Shown here piece after piece: positions 55,143 through 64,000 of a stretch of DNA of 64,000 bases (positions are counted from its first letter, which is position 1; each line of letters opens with the position of its first letter). The notes under the pieces were generated by a model. That model did no database searches and was not told the DNA's origin. It worked only from the letters and a program-made list of their open reading frames with translations. Source of the stretch: Frigoribacterium sp. VKM Ac-2836 (GTDB taxonomy: Bacteria > Actinomycetota > Actinomycetes > Actinomycetales > Microbacteriaceae); NCBI RefSeq assembly GCF_013248995.1, contig NZ_JABRPK010000002.1, forward strand, positions 434,001 to 498,000, in the 5' to 3' direction. The position numbers and the translations under genes are program-made.

Positions 55143-56558
55143 TTGTTCCAGCGTCTCAGCGACCGATTGCGGCCAGCCGACCCGGATGACCGCGACGCCG
55201 GCCTGTCGATCGTCGAGGTGGTCGTCGCCCTCCTGGTCTTCGCGATCATCTCGGTCGGCTCCATCGTCGCAGTCGGCACGACCCTGGCGTTGTCGAGCGA
55301 CAATCGCAACCGTGAGGTCGCGGCGAACCTCGCCGCTCAGGCCGTCGACACTGCCCGGGGAGTGAACGACGTCGTCTCGGTCTCGTCGGGAACTACCACG
55401 ACGACCGTCAACGGCACCATCTTCACGGTCGCCCAGACCGCGGCCTTCGTCACCACCACGGGCGTCGACACGACCTGCACGCCCGCCGCATCGTCCGGCA
55501 ACGGTTCGCTGTTCTACAAGCGCCTCCAGATCTCCGTGACCTGGCCCGGCATGCGCAAGTCGACGGCCCCGGTCCGCAGCGACACGATCCTCGCGCCCAA
55601 CAGCCGGCTCAACGACCAGGACACCGGCACGATCCTCGTCGGCGTGAAAGACACCACCGGTGCCGGCGTCTCCGGCCTCGTGGTGACCGTCGAACCCGAC
55701 GACAAGTCGTCGGCCCCCGGCAAAGCGCTGGCCTCGGCCTCCCGGCCCGGCCTGACGAACGGGGACGGGTGCGCGGTGGCCATCAAGGTGCTGCCCGGCA
55801 GCTACAAGGTCACCGTGTCCCGTGCGGACGCAGCCCCGTGGCGGGACGCGTACCAGTCGCAGGCTCCGGTCAAGACGGGGATCGTCGTGGCGAAAGGCGA
55901 CTCCGCCGGTGTCTCCTTCACCTACGACCTCGGTGACGACTTCGCCGTCAAGTACGCGTCGACCTACACCGGAGGAACCTTCTTGCTGCCGAACGACCTC
56001 AAGACCACCGTGCTCGGCGGTCCTCTGCCCTACACGATCAACGGAAACGTCAGCGACGTCTACCTCTTCCCGAAGACGACCGGCTACCAGATGATCGCGG
56101 GTGACTACCGCCCGACGGGAGCGGAAGGCGGCAGCTGTCTGTCTCCCGACCCGGCCGCCTGGCCCGCCAACCCGACAGGCAAGACTGCCGTGCGGCAACC
56201 CTTCGTGGCGGCGTCGGCGGGTGGTGCGTCGTACGACCTGCCCATGGGCGTCACCACGGTCAAGCTGGCGTCCGCGTCCGACACGGTCATCCAGGCTCGC
56301 TCGACGACGGCCCTGAACGGCGACCCCGGATGCGCGGCGACGCAGACCTACACCTTCGACGTGAAGAACAAGACGGCGAAGAACGAGGTGACCATCGCCT
56401 TGCCCTACGGCTCGTGGGCGATCACTTCGGGACGATCCACGTCGTCGCTCTCTCCCCTCACCATCAGTGGTTTGATCGGCAGCGTCATCGGCTCGATCTT
56501 CGGCGGCACGGGAAGCACTGCGAACGTGGTCACCCTCGACCCGAGGCCCGCCTCGTGA
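55143..56558 (+). CDS. Large prepilin-like protein (PilV-type)
   Basis: 471 residues, very large for a minor pilin. Type III leader with cleavage after G20, then LSIVEVVVALLVFAI with Glu +5 (E25). The rest is a Thr/Val/Gly-rich beta-type region with a carboxypeptidase-regulatory-like stretch (TGAGVSGLVVTVEPDD ... VLPGSYKVTVSRADA). That suggests Ig-like/adhesin domains. TTG start with GGGAGGTG upstream; it overlaps the next gene by GTGA. Could be a tip adhesin (inference). Confidence 0.8.
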   Translation: MFQRLSDRLRPADPDDRDAGLSIVEVVVALLVFAIISVGSIVAVGTTLALSSDNRNREVAANLAAQAVDTARGVNDVVSVSSGTTTTTVNGTIFTVAQTAAFVTTTGVDTTCTPAASSGNGSLFYKRLQISVTWPGMRKSTAPVRSDTILAPNSRLNDQDTGTILVGVKDTTGAGVSGLVVTVEPDDKSSAPGKALASASRPGLTNGDGCAVAIKVLPGSYKVTVSRADAAPWRDAYQSQAPVKTGIVVAKGDSAGVSFTYDLGDDFAVKYASTYTGGTFLLPNDLKTTVLGGPLPYTINGNVSDVYLFPKTTGYQMIAGDYRPTGAEGGSCLSPDPAAWPANPTGKTAVRQPFVAASAGGASYDLPMGVTTVKLASASDTVIQARSTTALNGDPGCAATQTYTFDVKNKTAKNEVTIALPYGSWAITSGRSTSSLSPLTISGLIGSVIGSIFGGTGSTANVVTLDPRPAS

Positions 56559-57259
56559 CCGGGCTCCGGGAGCTGCTCCACGACCGTGCCCTGGACGCTC
56601 GACGTCGGGACGTCGGCCTCAGTCTCGCCGAGCTCCTCGTGGCGATCATGGTCTTCGGAATCATCGTCACCATCGTCACCACGACCTTCATCTCCCTGAC
56701 GAAGGCGACGGCGCAAGCACGAGGCGTCGACGCCAACACGCGCGTTGCGTCGAACGGCATGAACGAGGTCGCCCGTGTCGTCCGCGCGGCCCGAACCATC
56801 CCGACACCCGGGGGCACCGAGGCGACGTCGTTCAGCCTGGCCACCACCGAGAGCATGACGCTGACCACGGCCGTCAACGGCTCGGACTCGTTGACCACCG
56901 TGCCGCGGAAGGTGACCTTGAGCATCGCCTCCGACCGCAGCCTCGTCGAGTCGACGGTCGTCGGCACGGCGTTGAAGACCGACTTCTGGCAGTTCGTCTC
57001 GACTCCGTCGAAACGGACGCTCGGGGGGGCGGTCGTCACGACCCCGGCCAGCGGCACGCCGCTCTTCACGTACTACGACTTCTCGGGCGCCGTCCTCGCG
57101 CCCGACGCGGGCGGCACCCTGAGCCCGACACAGTTGCCGTCGATCGCCTCGGTCCAGATCAGCCTGACGATCGATCGCACGGCGACGCGGTCGAGCCAGG
57201 CCGTCACGCTGCAGACCACCGTCTCCCTCTCCAACCTCGTCGGTGGAGCTGCCTCATGA
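56555..57259 (+). CDS. Prepilin-like protein (PilW-type)
   Basis: 234 residues. The leader is cleaved after G21, then LSLAELLVAIMVFGIIVTIV with Glu +5 (E26). The C-terminus is Ser/Thr/Val rich, beta-type (LSIASDRSLVESTVV). GTG start overlaps the preceding gene and the stop overlaps the next (ATGA). Probably a minor pilin priming assembly. Confidence 0.82.
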   Translation: MTGLRELLHDRALDARRRDVGLSLAELLVAIMVFGIIVTIVTTTFISLTKATAQARGVDANTRVASNGMNEVARVVRAARTIPTPGGTEATSFSLATTESMTLTTAVNGSDSLTTVPRKVTLSIASDRSLVESTVVGTALKTDFWQFVSTPSKRTLGGAVVTTPASGTPLFTYYDFSGAVLAPDAGGTLSPTQLPSIASVQISLTIDRTATRSSQAVTLQTTVSLSNLVGGAAS

Positions 57260-59052
57260 CCGCCCTCCGCAGACGTCTCGGTCTCGTCGGTCACGAACGA
57301 GATGGCGGCATGGCGATGGCCATCACGATCATCTTCGGCATGGTCCTCGTCATCATGGCCGCCACCGCCCTCACGGTCGCCACGAGTGGACTCAAGAAGT
57401 CCTCGGCGGACCAGGACTGGATCGGCGCGCTGGCAGCGGCCTACGCGGGCGTCGAGGAGTACCAGGCGCGTCTGGCCAACGACAACAGCTACCAGCAGTA
57501 CGGCGACTCCAACGCGCCGTTCAGCAAGGCGACCGGTAGTGCACTCACCTTGCCGACCGGCAAACAGGTGAACAAGGCGTTCGGCCACGGCAGCTCGGGA
57601 GGGTGGGCCAGCGTTCCGGGCAGCGCCGATCGGGCTCAGTACCGGTACGAGGTCGACAACTCGAAGTACGTCGCCTCTGGAGCCCTCCGCGTCCGCGCCA
57701 CGGGCAAGGTCGGAGGGGCCACGCGCAGCGTCATCGCGGACCTGCGCCAGAAGGGGTTCATCGACTACCTGTACTTCACCGACATCGAGTCCCAGGATCC
57801 CGTCCTGACCGGCAGTACCAACAAGGACTGTGCGAAACACGCCTGGGAGTCCCGCACCCAAGCCGATAAATGCGGTGAGATCGCGTTCAGCGGCGGCGAC
57901 ACGATCTATGGCCCGGCCCACTCCAACGACACGATGCGCGTCTGTGCCGCCACGTTCAAGGAAGCCGTCAGTACCGCCGACCCGACCCCGGGCAAGACCT
58001 ACTCCAAGGTCGATTCCAACGGCACGGCATGCAGCGGTGCCTCCTTCGAGAAGGAGCGGGCCAAGGGGGCAGGGCCGGACCAGGTCGCCAGCGTCACGAT
58101 GCCCGACACCAACAGCGACAAGATCCGCGAGACCCGCACCGACCTGCCGACCGAGGTACCTCGTCCCGGATGCCTCTACACGGGTCCGACCGACATCGTC
58201 TTCACGTCCGACGGCAAGATGACCGTCAAGTCGCCGTACTCGAAGATGACCCGCATCTCCAATGACGCAGCGACCAAGGGAACGGCCGACGCCGACTGCG
58301 GTCTGCCCGGGACGGCAGCAGGCCAGCTCGGCTCACCCGGTGGAGCGACCATCACGGTCCCGGCCAACAACCTGATCTACGTGCAGGACATCCCCGTCCC
58401 ACCGTCGGCTGGCGCGGAGCCCAACGTCAACGCCTCGGCGTCCAAGGGCGACCTGACCGAGACGTCCTGCAGCAACAACCACGTGGGGTACCCGACGGCC
58501 AAGGAGTCCGTGCCGACGTCGTCCACCGCAGGCGGCCCCGGCAAGGGCGCCTGCGCCTACGGCGCACGAAGCGGTGACGTCTTCGTCAAGGGTGCCTTCC
58601 AGGGGCAGTTGACGATCGCTGCGAAGAACTACCTCTACGTCACCGGTGACCTGACCTACTCGACCACCAACGCGAGCACGAACATCCTCGGTCTCGCCAG
58701 CGACGGTGTGGCCTGGGTGTGGAACCCGGTGGACGACCGCGGCAGGTCGCTGCTCGGGGACTCCGATCGCGAGATCGACGCCGCCATCATCTCGGTGCAG
58801 CACTCGTTCCTTGTCCAGAACTACGCGACGGGTGGTGATCGGGGCACCCTCACGGTCAAGGGGTCGATCACCCAGGCCTACCGAGGCGTCGTCCGCAACG
58901 GGTCGAACGGTTACGTCAAGGCGTACACATACGACACCCGCCTGCGCTACCTCGCCCCGCCGAAGTTCCTCAGCCCGGTGACCACCTCGTACGGCGTCAC
59001 CACGCAGACCGAGGTCAAGGCTGCCTTCACCGCGACAGGAGCGGCCTCGTGA
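57256..59052 (+). CDS. PilX-type pilus-associated protein, very large
   Basis: 598 residues. The N-terminus ends with GG then MAMAITIIFGMVLVIMAATAL, a PilX-like hydrophobic segment lacking Glu +5, as in some PilX/GspK-like tip proteins. The remaining 540 residues are Ser/Thr/Gly-rich with repeated turns and several Cys (CAKHAW, DKCGEI, CSNNHVGY). It overlaps PilW-type and pilD genes. Likely a tip component or adhesin; no known domain recognised in the large C-terminal part. Confidence 0.75.
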   Translation: MTALRRRLGLVGHERDGGMAMAITIIFGMVLVIMAATALTVATSGLKKSSADQDWIGALAAAYAGVEEYQARLANDNSYQQYGDSNAPFSKATGSALTLPTGKQVNKAFGHGSSGGWASVPGSADRAQYRYEVDNSKYVASGALRVRATGKVGGATRSVIADLRQKGFIDYLYFTDIESQDPVLTGSTNKDCAKHAWESRTQADKCGEIAFSGGDTIYGPAHSNDTMRVCAATFKEAVSTADPTPGKTYSKVDSNGTACSGASFEKERAKGAGPDQVASVTMPDTNSDKIRETRTDLPTEVPRPGCLYTGPTDIVFTSDGKMTVKSPYSKMTRISNDAATKGTADADCGLPGTAAGQLGSPGGATITVPANNLIYVQDIPVPPSAGAEPNVNASASKGDLTETSCSNNHVGYPTAKESVPTSSTAGGPGKGACAYGARSGDVFVKGAFQGQLTIAAKNYLYVTGDLTYSTTNASTNILGLASDGVAWVWNPVDDRGRSLLGDSDREIDAAIISVQHSFLVQNYATGGDRGTLTVKGSITQAYRGVVRNGSNGYVKAYTYDTRLRYLAPPKFLSPVTTSYGVTTQTEVKAAFTATGAAS

Positions 59053-59888
59053 TCGTCGCCCCCTGGACCGTGGCCGTCCTCGTGGCCGGTGGCTTCGGCC
59101 TCCTGATCGGCTCGTTCCTCAACGTGGTCGTCTACCGCGTGCCCGCCGGCCTCTCGGTCGCCCGACCCGCCAGTGCCTGCCCCGGTTGCAGCACTCCCAT
59201 CCGTCGCCGCGACAACGTGCCCGTGGTCAGTTGGCTCGCCCTCGGTGGAAAGTGCCGCGACTGCCGGACGTCCATCTCGGCCCGCTACCCGATCGTCGAG
59301 CTGGCCACCGGCTTGTTCTTCGTGCTCGTGGCCGCCCGTCTCTGGCCGCTGACGGACGTGCCGACCGAGGCGCTGCCGCTCGTCTCGCGCCTCCTCTCGC
59401 TCGTCGCCTTCCTCTGGCTGGCCGGCATCAGCGTCGCGCTCGCCGTGATCGACCTCGAGCACCACCGGTTGCCGAACGCGATCGTTCTGCCGTCCTACGT
59501 GGTCGGGGGCGTCCTCCTGGCCGCCTCGAGCATCCTCGTCGGTGACTGGTCGGCCCTCGTCCGTGCCGCCATCGGGCTGACTTCACTCTTCGCCTTCTAC
59601 CTGATCGCCGCTCTGTCGTACCCGGGCGGCATGGGCTTCGGCGACGTCAAGCTCGCCGGCGTCCTCGGCCTGTACCTCGCCTGGCTCGGCTGGGGCGAGT
59701 TCGCCGTGGGGGCCTTCGCGGCGTTCCTGCTCGGCGGCGTCTTCGCCGTCGTCCTCCTCGTCACCCGGCGCGTGCAGCGCACGGGTGGCATCCCCTTCGG
59801 ACCCTGGATGCTCGCGGGCGCCTGGGTCGGCGTCTTCGCCGGCGGCACCGTCGCCACGGCGTACCTCACCCTCCTCGGCCTGGCATGA
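59049..59888 (+). CDS. pilD: Prepilin peptidase/N-methyltransferase PilD
   Basis: 279 residues, about eight membrane helices. The N-terminal zinc site is CPGC (44-47) and CRDC (69-72). The catalytic aspartates are D135 (AVIDLEHHRLPN) and D199 (GMGFGDVKLAG). It cleaves the prepilins encoded just upstream and N-methylates the new N-terminus. GTG start overlaps the preceding gene. 28 bases separate it from pilM. Confidence 0.95.
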   Translation: MIVAPWTVAVLVAGGFGLLIGSFLNVVVYRVPAGLSVARPASACPGCSTPIRRRDNVPVVSWLALGGKCRDCRTSISARYPIVELATGLFFVLVAARLWPLTDVPTEALPLVSRLLSLVAFLWLAGISVALAVIDLEHHRLPNAIVLPSYVVGGVLLAASSILVGDWSALVRAAIGLTSLFAFYLIAALSYPGGMGFGDVKLAGVLGLYLAWLGWGEFAVGAFAAFLLGGVFAVVLLVTRRVQRTGGIPFGPWMLAGAWVGVFAGGTVATAYLTLLGLA

Positions 59889-59916
59889 CCCGGCGAGCTG
59901 ACAGAGAGCAGAACTG

Positions 59917-60966
59917 ATGGGCAAGAACATCGTGGGCATCGACATCGGCAGCCGCTTCGTGCGCGCGGTCGAGGTCGCCGACGCCGACAAGGCCAAGCCG
60001 ACCATCGTGCGTTTCAGCGAGGTCGCGCTGCCCGACGGCGCCGCCAGCCGCGGCGAGGTCATCGAATCGCAGACCATGGCCGGCACGCTCAAACAGCTCT
60101 GGTCGGCAGGGGGCTTCAAGAGCAAACGCGTCGTGCTCGGCATGGGCAATCAACGGGTGCTCGCGCGTGACATGACCGTGCCCAAGGCCTCGCACCAACG
60201 CATCCGCGAGATGTTGCCGTTCCAGGTGCAGGACATGCTGCCCGTGCCGGTCGCCGACGCCCTGCTCGACTTCTACCCGTACGCCGAGGGGCTCGGCGAG
60301 AACGGTCCCGTCGTCCACGGGCTGCTGATCGCGGCCGTCAAGGACGCCGTCCTCGGCAACGTCCAGGCCAGCAAGCTCGCCGGCCTGACCACGCTGGGGG
60401 TCGACCTGATCCCGTTCTCGAACACGCGCCTCCTCGTCACCCGTCCACGCATCGCGGGCACGGTGGCCCTCGTCGAGATCGGTCACAGCACGACCTCGGT
60501 GATCATGATCGCCGACGGCGTCCCCCAGTTCGTGCGCATCATCCCTTCGGGGGGCGACGACGTCACCCAGGCCGTCGCGGCGAAGCTCGAGGTCTCCGCC
60601 CAGGTGGCCGAGGGCATCAAGTTCGGCCGCGGCCTGGCCACGACCGTCACGACGCCCGACGAACAGGCCGCTTCGAGCGCCATCTTCGAATCGGTCAACG
60701 AATTGCTCGGCTCGCTCCGCAACACGATCCAGTACTACGTCAACACCCGCCCGACCGAGACCGTCGCGGGCATCATGATCGCCGGCGGGGGAGCGGCCCT
60801 GCCGGGCCTGCCCGAGGCGCTCAGCGAGGTCACCCGCCTGCCGGTGGCCCTCGCCGACCCGTTCGCGACGGTGGGCTTCGCCAAGAACCTCGACGAGGCC
60901 GCCCTGCGGTCCCGGTCGACCGACCTGACCGTGGCCCTCGGCCTGGCCCTGGGGAGTGCAGCATGA
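59917..60966 (+). CDS. pilM: Type IV pilus assembly protein PilM
   Basis: 349 residues, actin-like ATPase fold. MGKNIVGIDIGSRFVRAVEV is the phosphate-1 region, ALVEIGHSTTSVIMI the phosphate-2 region, and IMIAGGGAALPGLPEAL the adenosine region. It binds the PilN tail on the cytoplasmic side. Weak ribosome site (AGAGAG). The stop overlaps pilN (ATGA). Confidence 0.93.
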   Translation: MGKNIVGIDIGSRFVRAVEVADADKAKPTIVRFSEVALPDGAASRGEVIESQTMAGTLKQLWSAGGFKSKRVVLGMGNQRVLARDMTVPKASHQRIREMLPFQVQDMLPVPVADALLDFYPYAEGLGENGPVVHGLLIAAVKDAVLGNVQASKLAGLTTLGVDLIPFSNTRLLVTRPRIAGTVALVEIGHSTTSVIMIADGVPQFVRIIPSGGDDVTQAVAAKLEVSAQVAEGIKFGRGLATTVTTPDEQAASSAIFESVNELLGSLRNTIQYYVNTRPTETVAGIMIAGGGAALPGLPEALSEVTRLPVALADPFATVGFAKNLDEAALRSRSTDLTVALGLALGSAA

Positions 60967-61625
60967 GAACCCGCGGAAAAGACACCGGCATCACCGTAGG
61001 AGGCGCGCCCCGCGTCGACCTGCTGCCTCCCGAGGTGCGGGCGGAACGTCGTACCGCGGCGTTCACCCGCCGGGCCTGGGCGGGCGTGGCCGTCGTCGCT
61101 GTCGTGGCAGCCATAGGTTCGGGTGCTGCCTTCCTGCAGCGAGTCCAGGCCGAGGACGCACTGGTGATGGCCCAGGCGGAGACTCAGGCGCTGCTCATGT
61201 CCCAGACCAAGTACGCCGACCTCAAGGCGACCCAGAGGAAGATGGCCGTCGCGATCGCCGCCGAGAAGGTCGGGGGTTCCACCGACATCGACTGGCCGTC
61301 GTATCTCGAGAAGGTGCAGGGCACCCTGCCGGTGGGGGTGACCGTCGTCAGCGTCTCGCTGGACCAGGCCTCTCCGCTCGCGCAGTACGCACAGCCGACC
61401 GCGCCCCTCCAGGGTTCCCGGGTCGCCACTCTCACCTTCCAGGCGACGAGTCCCACCCTGCCGTCCGTCCCCGACTGGCTGAACGGACTCGCGACCCTGC
61501 CCGGCTTCGCAGACGCGCAACCCGGCTCGGTCACCCTCGACGACGGGCTGTACAAGGCCGACATCACCATGCACATCACAGCGGACGCCTTCTCGGGCCG
61601 CTTCGACCAGAAGGCCGGTGAGTGA
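60963..61625 (+). CDS. pilN: Type IV pilus assembly protein PilN
   Basis: 220 residues. The N-terminal conserved motif is RVDLLPPEVRAERR (PilM-binding), one membrane helix lies at about 43-60, then a coiled coil and a ferredoxin-like domain. Position between pilM and pilO confirms it. A near copy of the 11-mer (60998-61008) lies in the first codons. Confidence 0.88.
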   Translation: MRTRGKDTGITVGGAPRVDLLPPEVRAERRTAAFTRRAWAGVAVVAVVAAIGSGAAFLQRVQAEDALVMAQAETQALLMSQTKYADLKATQRKMAVAIAAEKVGGSTDIDWPSYLEKVQGTLPVGVTVVSVSLDQASPLAQYAQPTAPLQGSRVATLTFQATSPTLPSVPDWLNGLATLPGFADAQPGSVTLDDGLYKADITMHITADAFSGRFDQKAGE

Positions 61626-62413
61626 TCGTGGATCGCACCCGCATGCTCTTGATCGCCGCGGCGCTGACCGGCGTGGTCGTCCTCGCCTTGGGGTTCCTCG
61701 TCGGAGTCCAGCCACAGCTCGCGGCAGCCGCCGCGGCAGGCGAGCAGCAGTCGAACGTCGAACAACAGAACGGAGGCCTGAGGCAGAGTCTGACCCAGCT
61801 CGCGAAGGACGACGCCGAACTGCCGGCGTTGAAATCCGAGCTCGGGACGCTCACGACTTCCGTCCCCTCCCAGGCAGCGCTGTCGTCGTTCCTGACCCAG
61901 CTCGACGAGCTGGCGACGGCGTCGGGCACCACGGTCACGGGCTTCACGTCGTCGGACGCCGTGTCGTACGAACCCGTCGTCGTCGACACGACGGCCACAG
62001 ACGCCGCTGCAGCCGCGGCCTCGGACCCGGCCGCGAACGACGGCGCGACGGCGACAGCCACGGCGCCCGTCCTGCCGACGGCGCCCGAACTGGTCACGGA
62101 CCCCGAGATCACGGCGTCGAACTTCTCCTCCATCTCGATCACGGTCAGCATCAACGGCAGCTACGCCCAGGCCCTGGACTTCGTCTCGAAGCTGCAGGGG
62201 GGCTCGCGACTTTTCCTCGTGACGGCCTTCGCCAGCACCGGCAGCTCGGAAGGCGGCGACACGTCTGCCGTCCCGGACCAGTGGACCGTCGGCGGTCTCG
62301 TCTACGTCCTCCAGGACGCCGCCGCGACCCAGGCCTCCCAGGCCGCCGAGACGCCCACGACCACCGCCGAGGGCACCGACGGCACGAGCTCGGACACGGC
62401 CGCCGGCGAGTAG
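61622..62413 (+). CDS. pilO: Type IV pilus assembly protein PilO
   Basis: 263 residues. One N-terminal membrane helix (about 9-28), then a coiled coil (QQSNVEQQNGGLRQSLTQL) and a PilO-like domain (about 75-225) with an Ala/Asp-rich insert; the tail is Thr/Asp/Ala rich. GTG overlaps pilN. Forms the alignment complex with PilM and PilN. No pilP or secretin follows, as expected without an outer membrane. Confidence 0.88.
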   Translation: MIVDRTRMLLIAAALTGVVVLALGFLVGVQPQLAAAAAAGEQQSNVEQQNGGLRQSLTQLAKDDAELPALKSELGTLTTSVPSQAALSSFLTQLDELATASGTTVTGFTSSDAVSYEPVVVDTTATDAAAAAASDPAANDGATATATAPVLPTAPELVTDPEITASNFSSISITVSINGSYAQALDFVSKLQGGSRLFLVTAFASTGSSEGGDTSAVPDQWTVGGLVYVLQDAAATQASQAAETPTTTAEGTDGTSSDTAAGE

Positions 62414-62447
62414 TCCAACGGCTCGTGCAGGCGCGTAGCCTCGAAGG

Positions 62448-63023
62448 ATGTCCCGCGCCGTCTACGCCGTCATGGGCACCGTCCTCTTCGGTGCGCTCGT
62501 CATCATGGTCGCGGGGTTCGAGGCGCTGCTGCTCGACCGCGATCCGATCGACGAACCCGACGCTGGCACGCTGCTCGGGCCTCTGATGGTCGCCGCCGCC
62601 GTGCTCGTCGTCCTGCTCTCGTTGTTGCGGTCGGCGGCCCTCTCCGACGCCCGCGACGACAGGGCTCCGGAGGTGCGGGGCACGTTCCTCGCCCAGCCCG
62701 CCGTGTTCGCGCGCCCGGCGGGCTCGGGCGCGACGCGCTCCGGCACCGGTGACGAGGTGGCCGGCCCCCGAGGGCCCGCACCGCACCTCCTCGTCGTCGC
62801 GATCGTCACCGCGGCCCTCGTGTACGTCCTGATGCTCGCCGTCGGGGGAGTCGTCTACGGCCTCGTGCGCCAAGAGGTCGTCTGGGTGCTGCTCTTCGCC
62901 GCCCGGTACGCCGTGTCACCGTTCGTGATCGGCTCCGCGGTGTGCGCCGGACTCGTCGTCGGGGGCACGCTCGCGGTGTCCCGAGTCGACCCGGGGCGTT
63001 CCGACCCTCGACCATTTGATTAA
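62448..63023 (+). CDS. Four-helix membrane protein of unknown function
   Basis: 191 residues. Two N-terminal helices (about 7-28 and 42-62) and two C-terminal helices (about 115-140 and 143-180) flank a polar loop. No motif recognised. It lies between the pilus genes and rpsL, and the rpsL promoter overlaps its last codons, so it is a conserved-position neighbour rather than an obvious partner of either. Confidence 0.7.
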   Translation: MSRAVYAVMGTVLFGALVIMVAGFEALLLDRDPIDEPDAGTLLGPLMVAAAVLVVLLSLLRSAALSDARDDRAPEVRGTFLAQPAVFARPAGSGATRSGTGDEVAGPRGPAPHLLVVAIVTAALVYVLMLAVGGVVYGLVRQEVVWVLLFAARYAVSPFVIGSAVCAGLVVGGTLAVSRVDPGRSDPRPFD

Positions 63024-63044
63024 GGCACTACCGCAAGATAAGCT
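63016..63044 (+). promoter_or_regulatory. rpsL promoter
   Basis: TTGATT (63016-63021), 17 bases, TAAGCT (63039-63044). It overlaps the end of the preceding gene and gives a leader of about 180 bases. Confidence 0.7.
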
Positions 63045-63101
63045 CTTTCGGGTGTGCGCCTGACCGCGCGCCCGAATAAAAGCCCCCTCGACCTCGCGGC
63101 C

Positions 63102-63155
63102 GAGACGGGCAGACCGTCTCGGTCACCGAGACGAGGATGCCGGCTGATCAGCCGG
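63102..63155 (+). promoter_or_regulatory. Structured rpsL leader
   Basis: A GAGACGG-GCAGA-CCGTCTC hairpin (63102-63120) is followed by a perfect 16-base palindrome CCGGCTGATCAGCCGG (63140-63155). They sit in the leader about 80-115 bases before the rpsL start and may be an autoregulatory or attenuation element. Confidence 0.45.
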
Positions 63156-63232
63156 ACAGAGCAGAGCGATGCGAGAGCAGCGCGACTCGGCGTGTTCGAG
63201 AGGACGACGTCGAGATCCGATGAGGAGAACCA

Positions 63233-63607
63233 GTGCCAACTATTCAGCAGCTGGTCCGCAAGGGACGCACGCCGAAGGTCGTCAAGACCAAGGCCCCCGC
63301 CCTGAAGGCCAACCCCCAGCAGCGTGGCGTGTGCACCCGTGTGTACACCACCACCCCCAAGAAGCCGAACTCGGCGCTCCGCAAGGTCGCCCGTGTCAAG
63401 CTCTCGAACGGCACCGAGGTCACCGCCTACATCCCCGGCGAGGGTCACAACCTGCAAGAGCACTCGATGGTGCTCGTCCGCGGCGGTCGTGTGAAAGACC
63501 TCCCCGGTGTGCGTTACAAGATCGTCCGTGGCGCGCTCGACACCCAGGCCGTCAAGAACCGCAAGCAGGCGCGCAGCCGCTACGGAGCGAAAGCAGAGAA
63601 GAAGTAA
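63233..63607 (+). CDS. rpsL: 30S ribosomal protein S12
   Basis: 124 residues. GTG start with GAGGAG upstream. Conserved [19 protein letters not shown] and [15 protein letters not shown]43 and K88, the residues changed in streptomycin resistance, are both Lys, so the sequence is wild type. The stop overlaps the rpsG ATG (TAATG), the usual str operon order. Confidence 0.98.
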   Translation: MPTIQQLVRKGRTPKVVKTKAPALKANPQQRGVCTRVYTTTPKKPNSALRKVARVKLSNGTEVTAYIPGEGHNLQEHSMVLVRGGRVKDLPGVRYKIVRGALDTQAVKNRKQARSRYGAKAEKK

Positions 63608-64000
63608 TGCCTCGTAAAGGACCCGCTCCCAAGCGCCCTGTCGTCGCCGACCCGGTCTACGGTGCTCCGATCGTCAGCCAGCTCGTCAACAAGATCCTCC
63701 TCGACGGCAAGAAGGGCCTCGCCGAGCGCATCGTCTACGGTGCTCTCGCCGGCGTCTCCGCCAAGAACGACCAGGACGCGGTCGCCACGCTGAAGAAGGC
63801 GCTCGACAACGTGCGCCCCACGCTCGAGGTCCGCTCGCGTCGCGTCGGCGGTTCGACCTACCAGGTCCCCGTCGAGGTCAAGCCCCACCGCGCCAACACC
63901 CTGGCCCTCCGCTGGCTCACCAGCTACGCCAAGGCTCGTCGCGAGAAGACGATGACCGAGCGTCTCATGAACGAGATCCTCGACGCGTCGAACGGTCTCG
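63607..64000 (+). CDS. rpsG: 30S ribosomal protein S7 (C-terminus cut by window edge)
   Basis: 131 codons visible of about 156. Starts [21 protein letters not shown], with [19 protein letters not shown] and [15 protein letters not shown] as expected. Start overlaps the rpsL stop. fusA and tuf would be expected beyond the edge. Confidence 0.97.
   Translation, partial: MPRKGPAPKRPVVADPVYGAPIVSQLVNKILLDGKKGLAERIVYGALAGVSAKNDQDAVATLKKALDNVRPTLEVRSRRVGGSTYQVPVEVKPHRANTLALRWLTSYAKARREKTMTERLMNEILDASNGL

Overview
The window is high-GC DNA from an actinobacterium. Family Microbacteriaceae is the best fit (a Curtobacterium- or Frigoribacterium-like genus is only a guess). The support is GTG and TTG starts throughout, start/stop overlaps of the ATGA/GTGA kind, a TTG-started rpoB and rpoC, and Gram-positive-type flagellar and type IV pilus operons next to rpoB-rpoC and rpsL-rpsG.

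Layout. 1-4159: a CitMHS-family citrate transporter (cut by the left edge), divergent from a citA/citB-type two-component system; a small membrane protein follows on the minus strand. 4724-15836: flagellar block 1 (flgB-flgC-fliE-fliF-fliG, fliH-fliI-fliJ, a NlpC/P60 hydrolase, fliK, flgD, flgE). 15862-26963: an 11 kb accessory block, all on the minus strand, that splits the flagellar genes. It holds a DUF418-like membrane protein, a retron (reverse transcriptase plus a probable msr-msd RNA), a DUF4190-type protein, a YitT-family protein, and a ten-gene overlapping operon. That operon is headed by a WXG100-like protein and a putative type VII-secreted protein, followed by alternating soluble (A) and membrane (B) paralogues of unknown function. 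27079-38811: flagellar block 2 (flbD-motA-motB, fliM-fliN-fliO-fliP-fliQ-fliR-flhB-flhA, a degenerate flhF, csrA). 38897-39754: a spermidine-synthase-like protein. 40074-47496: rpoB-rpoC. 48003-49196: a double GNAT acetyltransferase. 49375-62413: a complete type IV pilus locus (pilB, pilT, pilC, pilA, three prepilin-like proteins, pilD, pilM, pilN, pilO). 62448-64000: a membrane protein, then rpsL and the start of rpsG.

How it works together. Four flagellar transcription units start at near-identical sigma-28-type promoters (CTAACG, 14 bases, GCCGATAG). At flgB and fliH the predicted transcript begins with paired hairpins showing the same loop, ACGGAUC, with GGA in the loop. That is the form expected of a CsrA binding site, and csrA lies at the end of the flagellar locus. 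This predicts post-transcriptional control of early flagellar genes by CsrA.

Across the window an 11-mer, AGGAGGCGCGG, occurs exactly 23 times by my reading (11 on plus, 12 on minus). Chance on base composition would give well under one. Several copies form inverted pairs that look like terminators, the pattern known for DNA uptake sequences, and the window carries the pilus machinery that DNA uptake would need. The most notable less-described items are this repeat, the retron with its RNA, the tandemly duplicated A/B operon next to a type VII-like substrate, and the CsrA-type leader hairpins.
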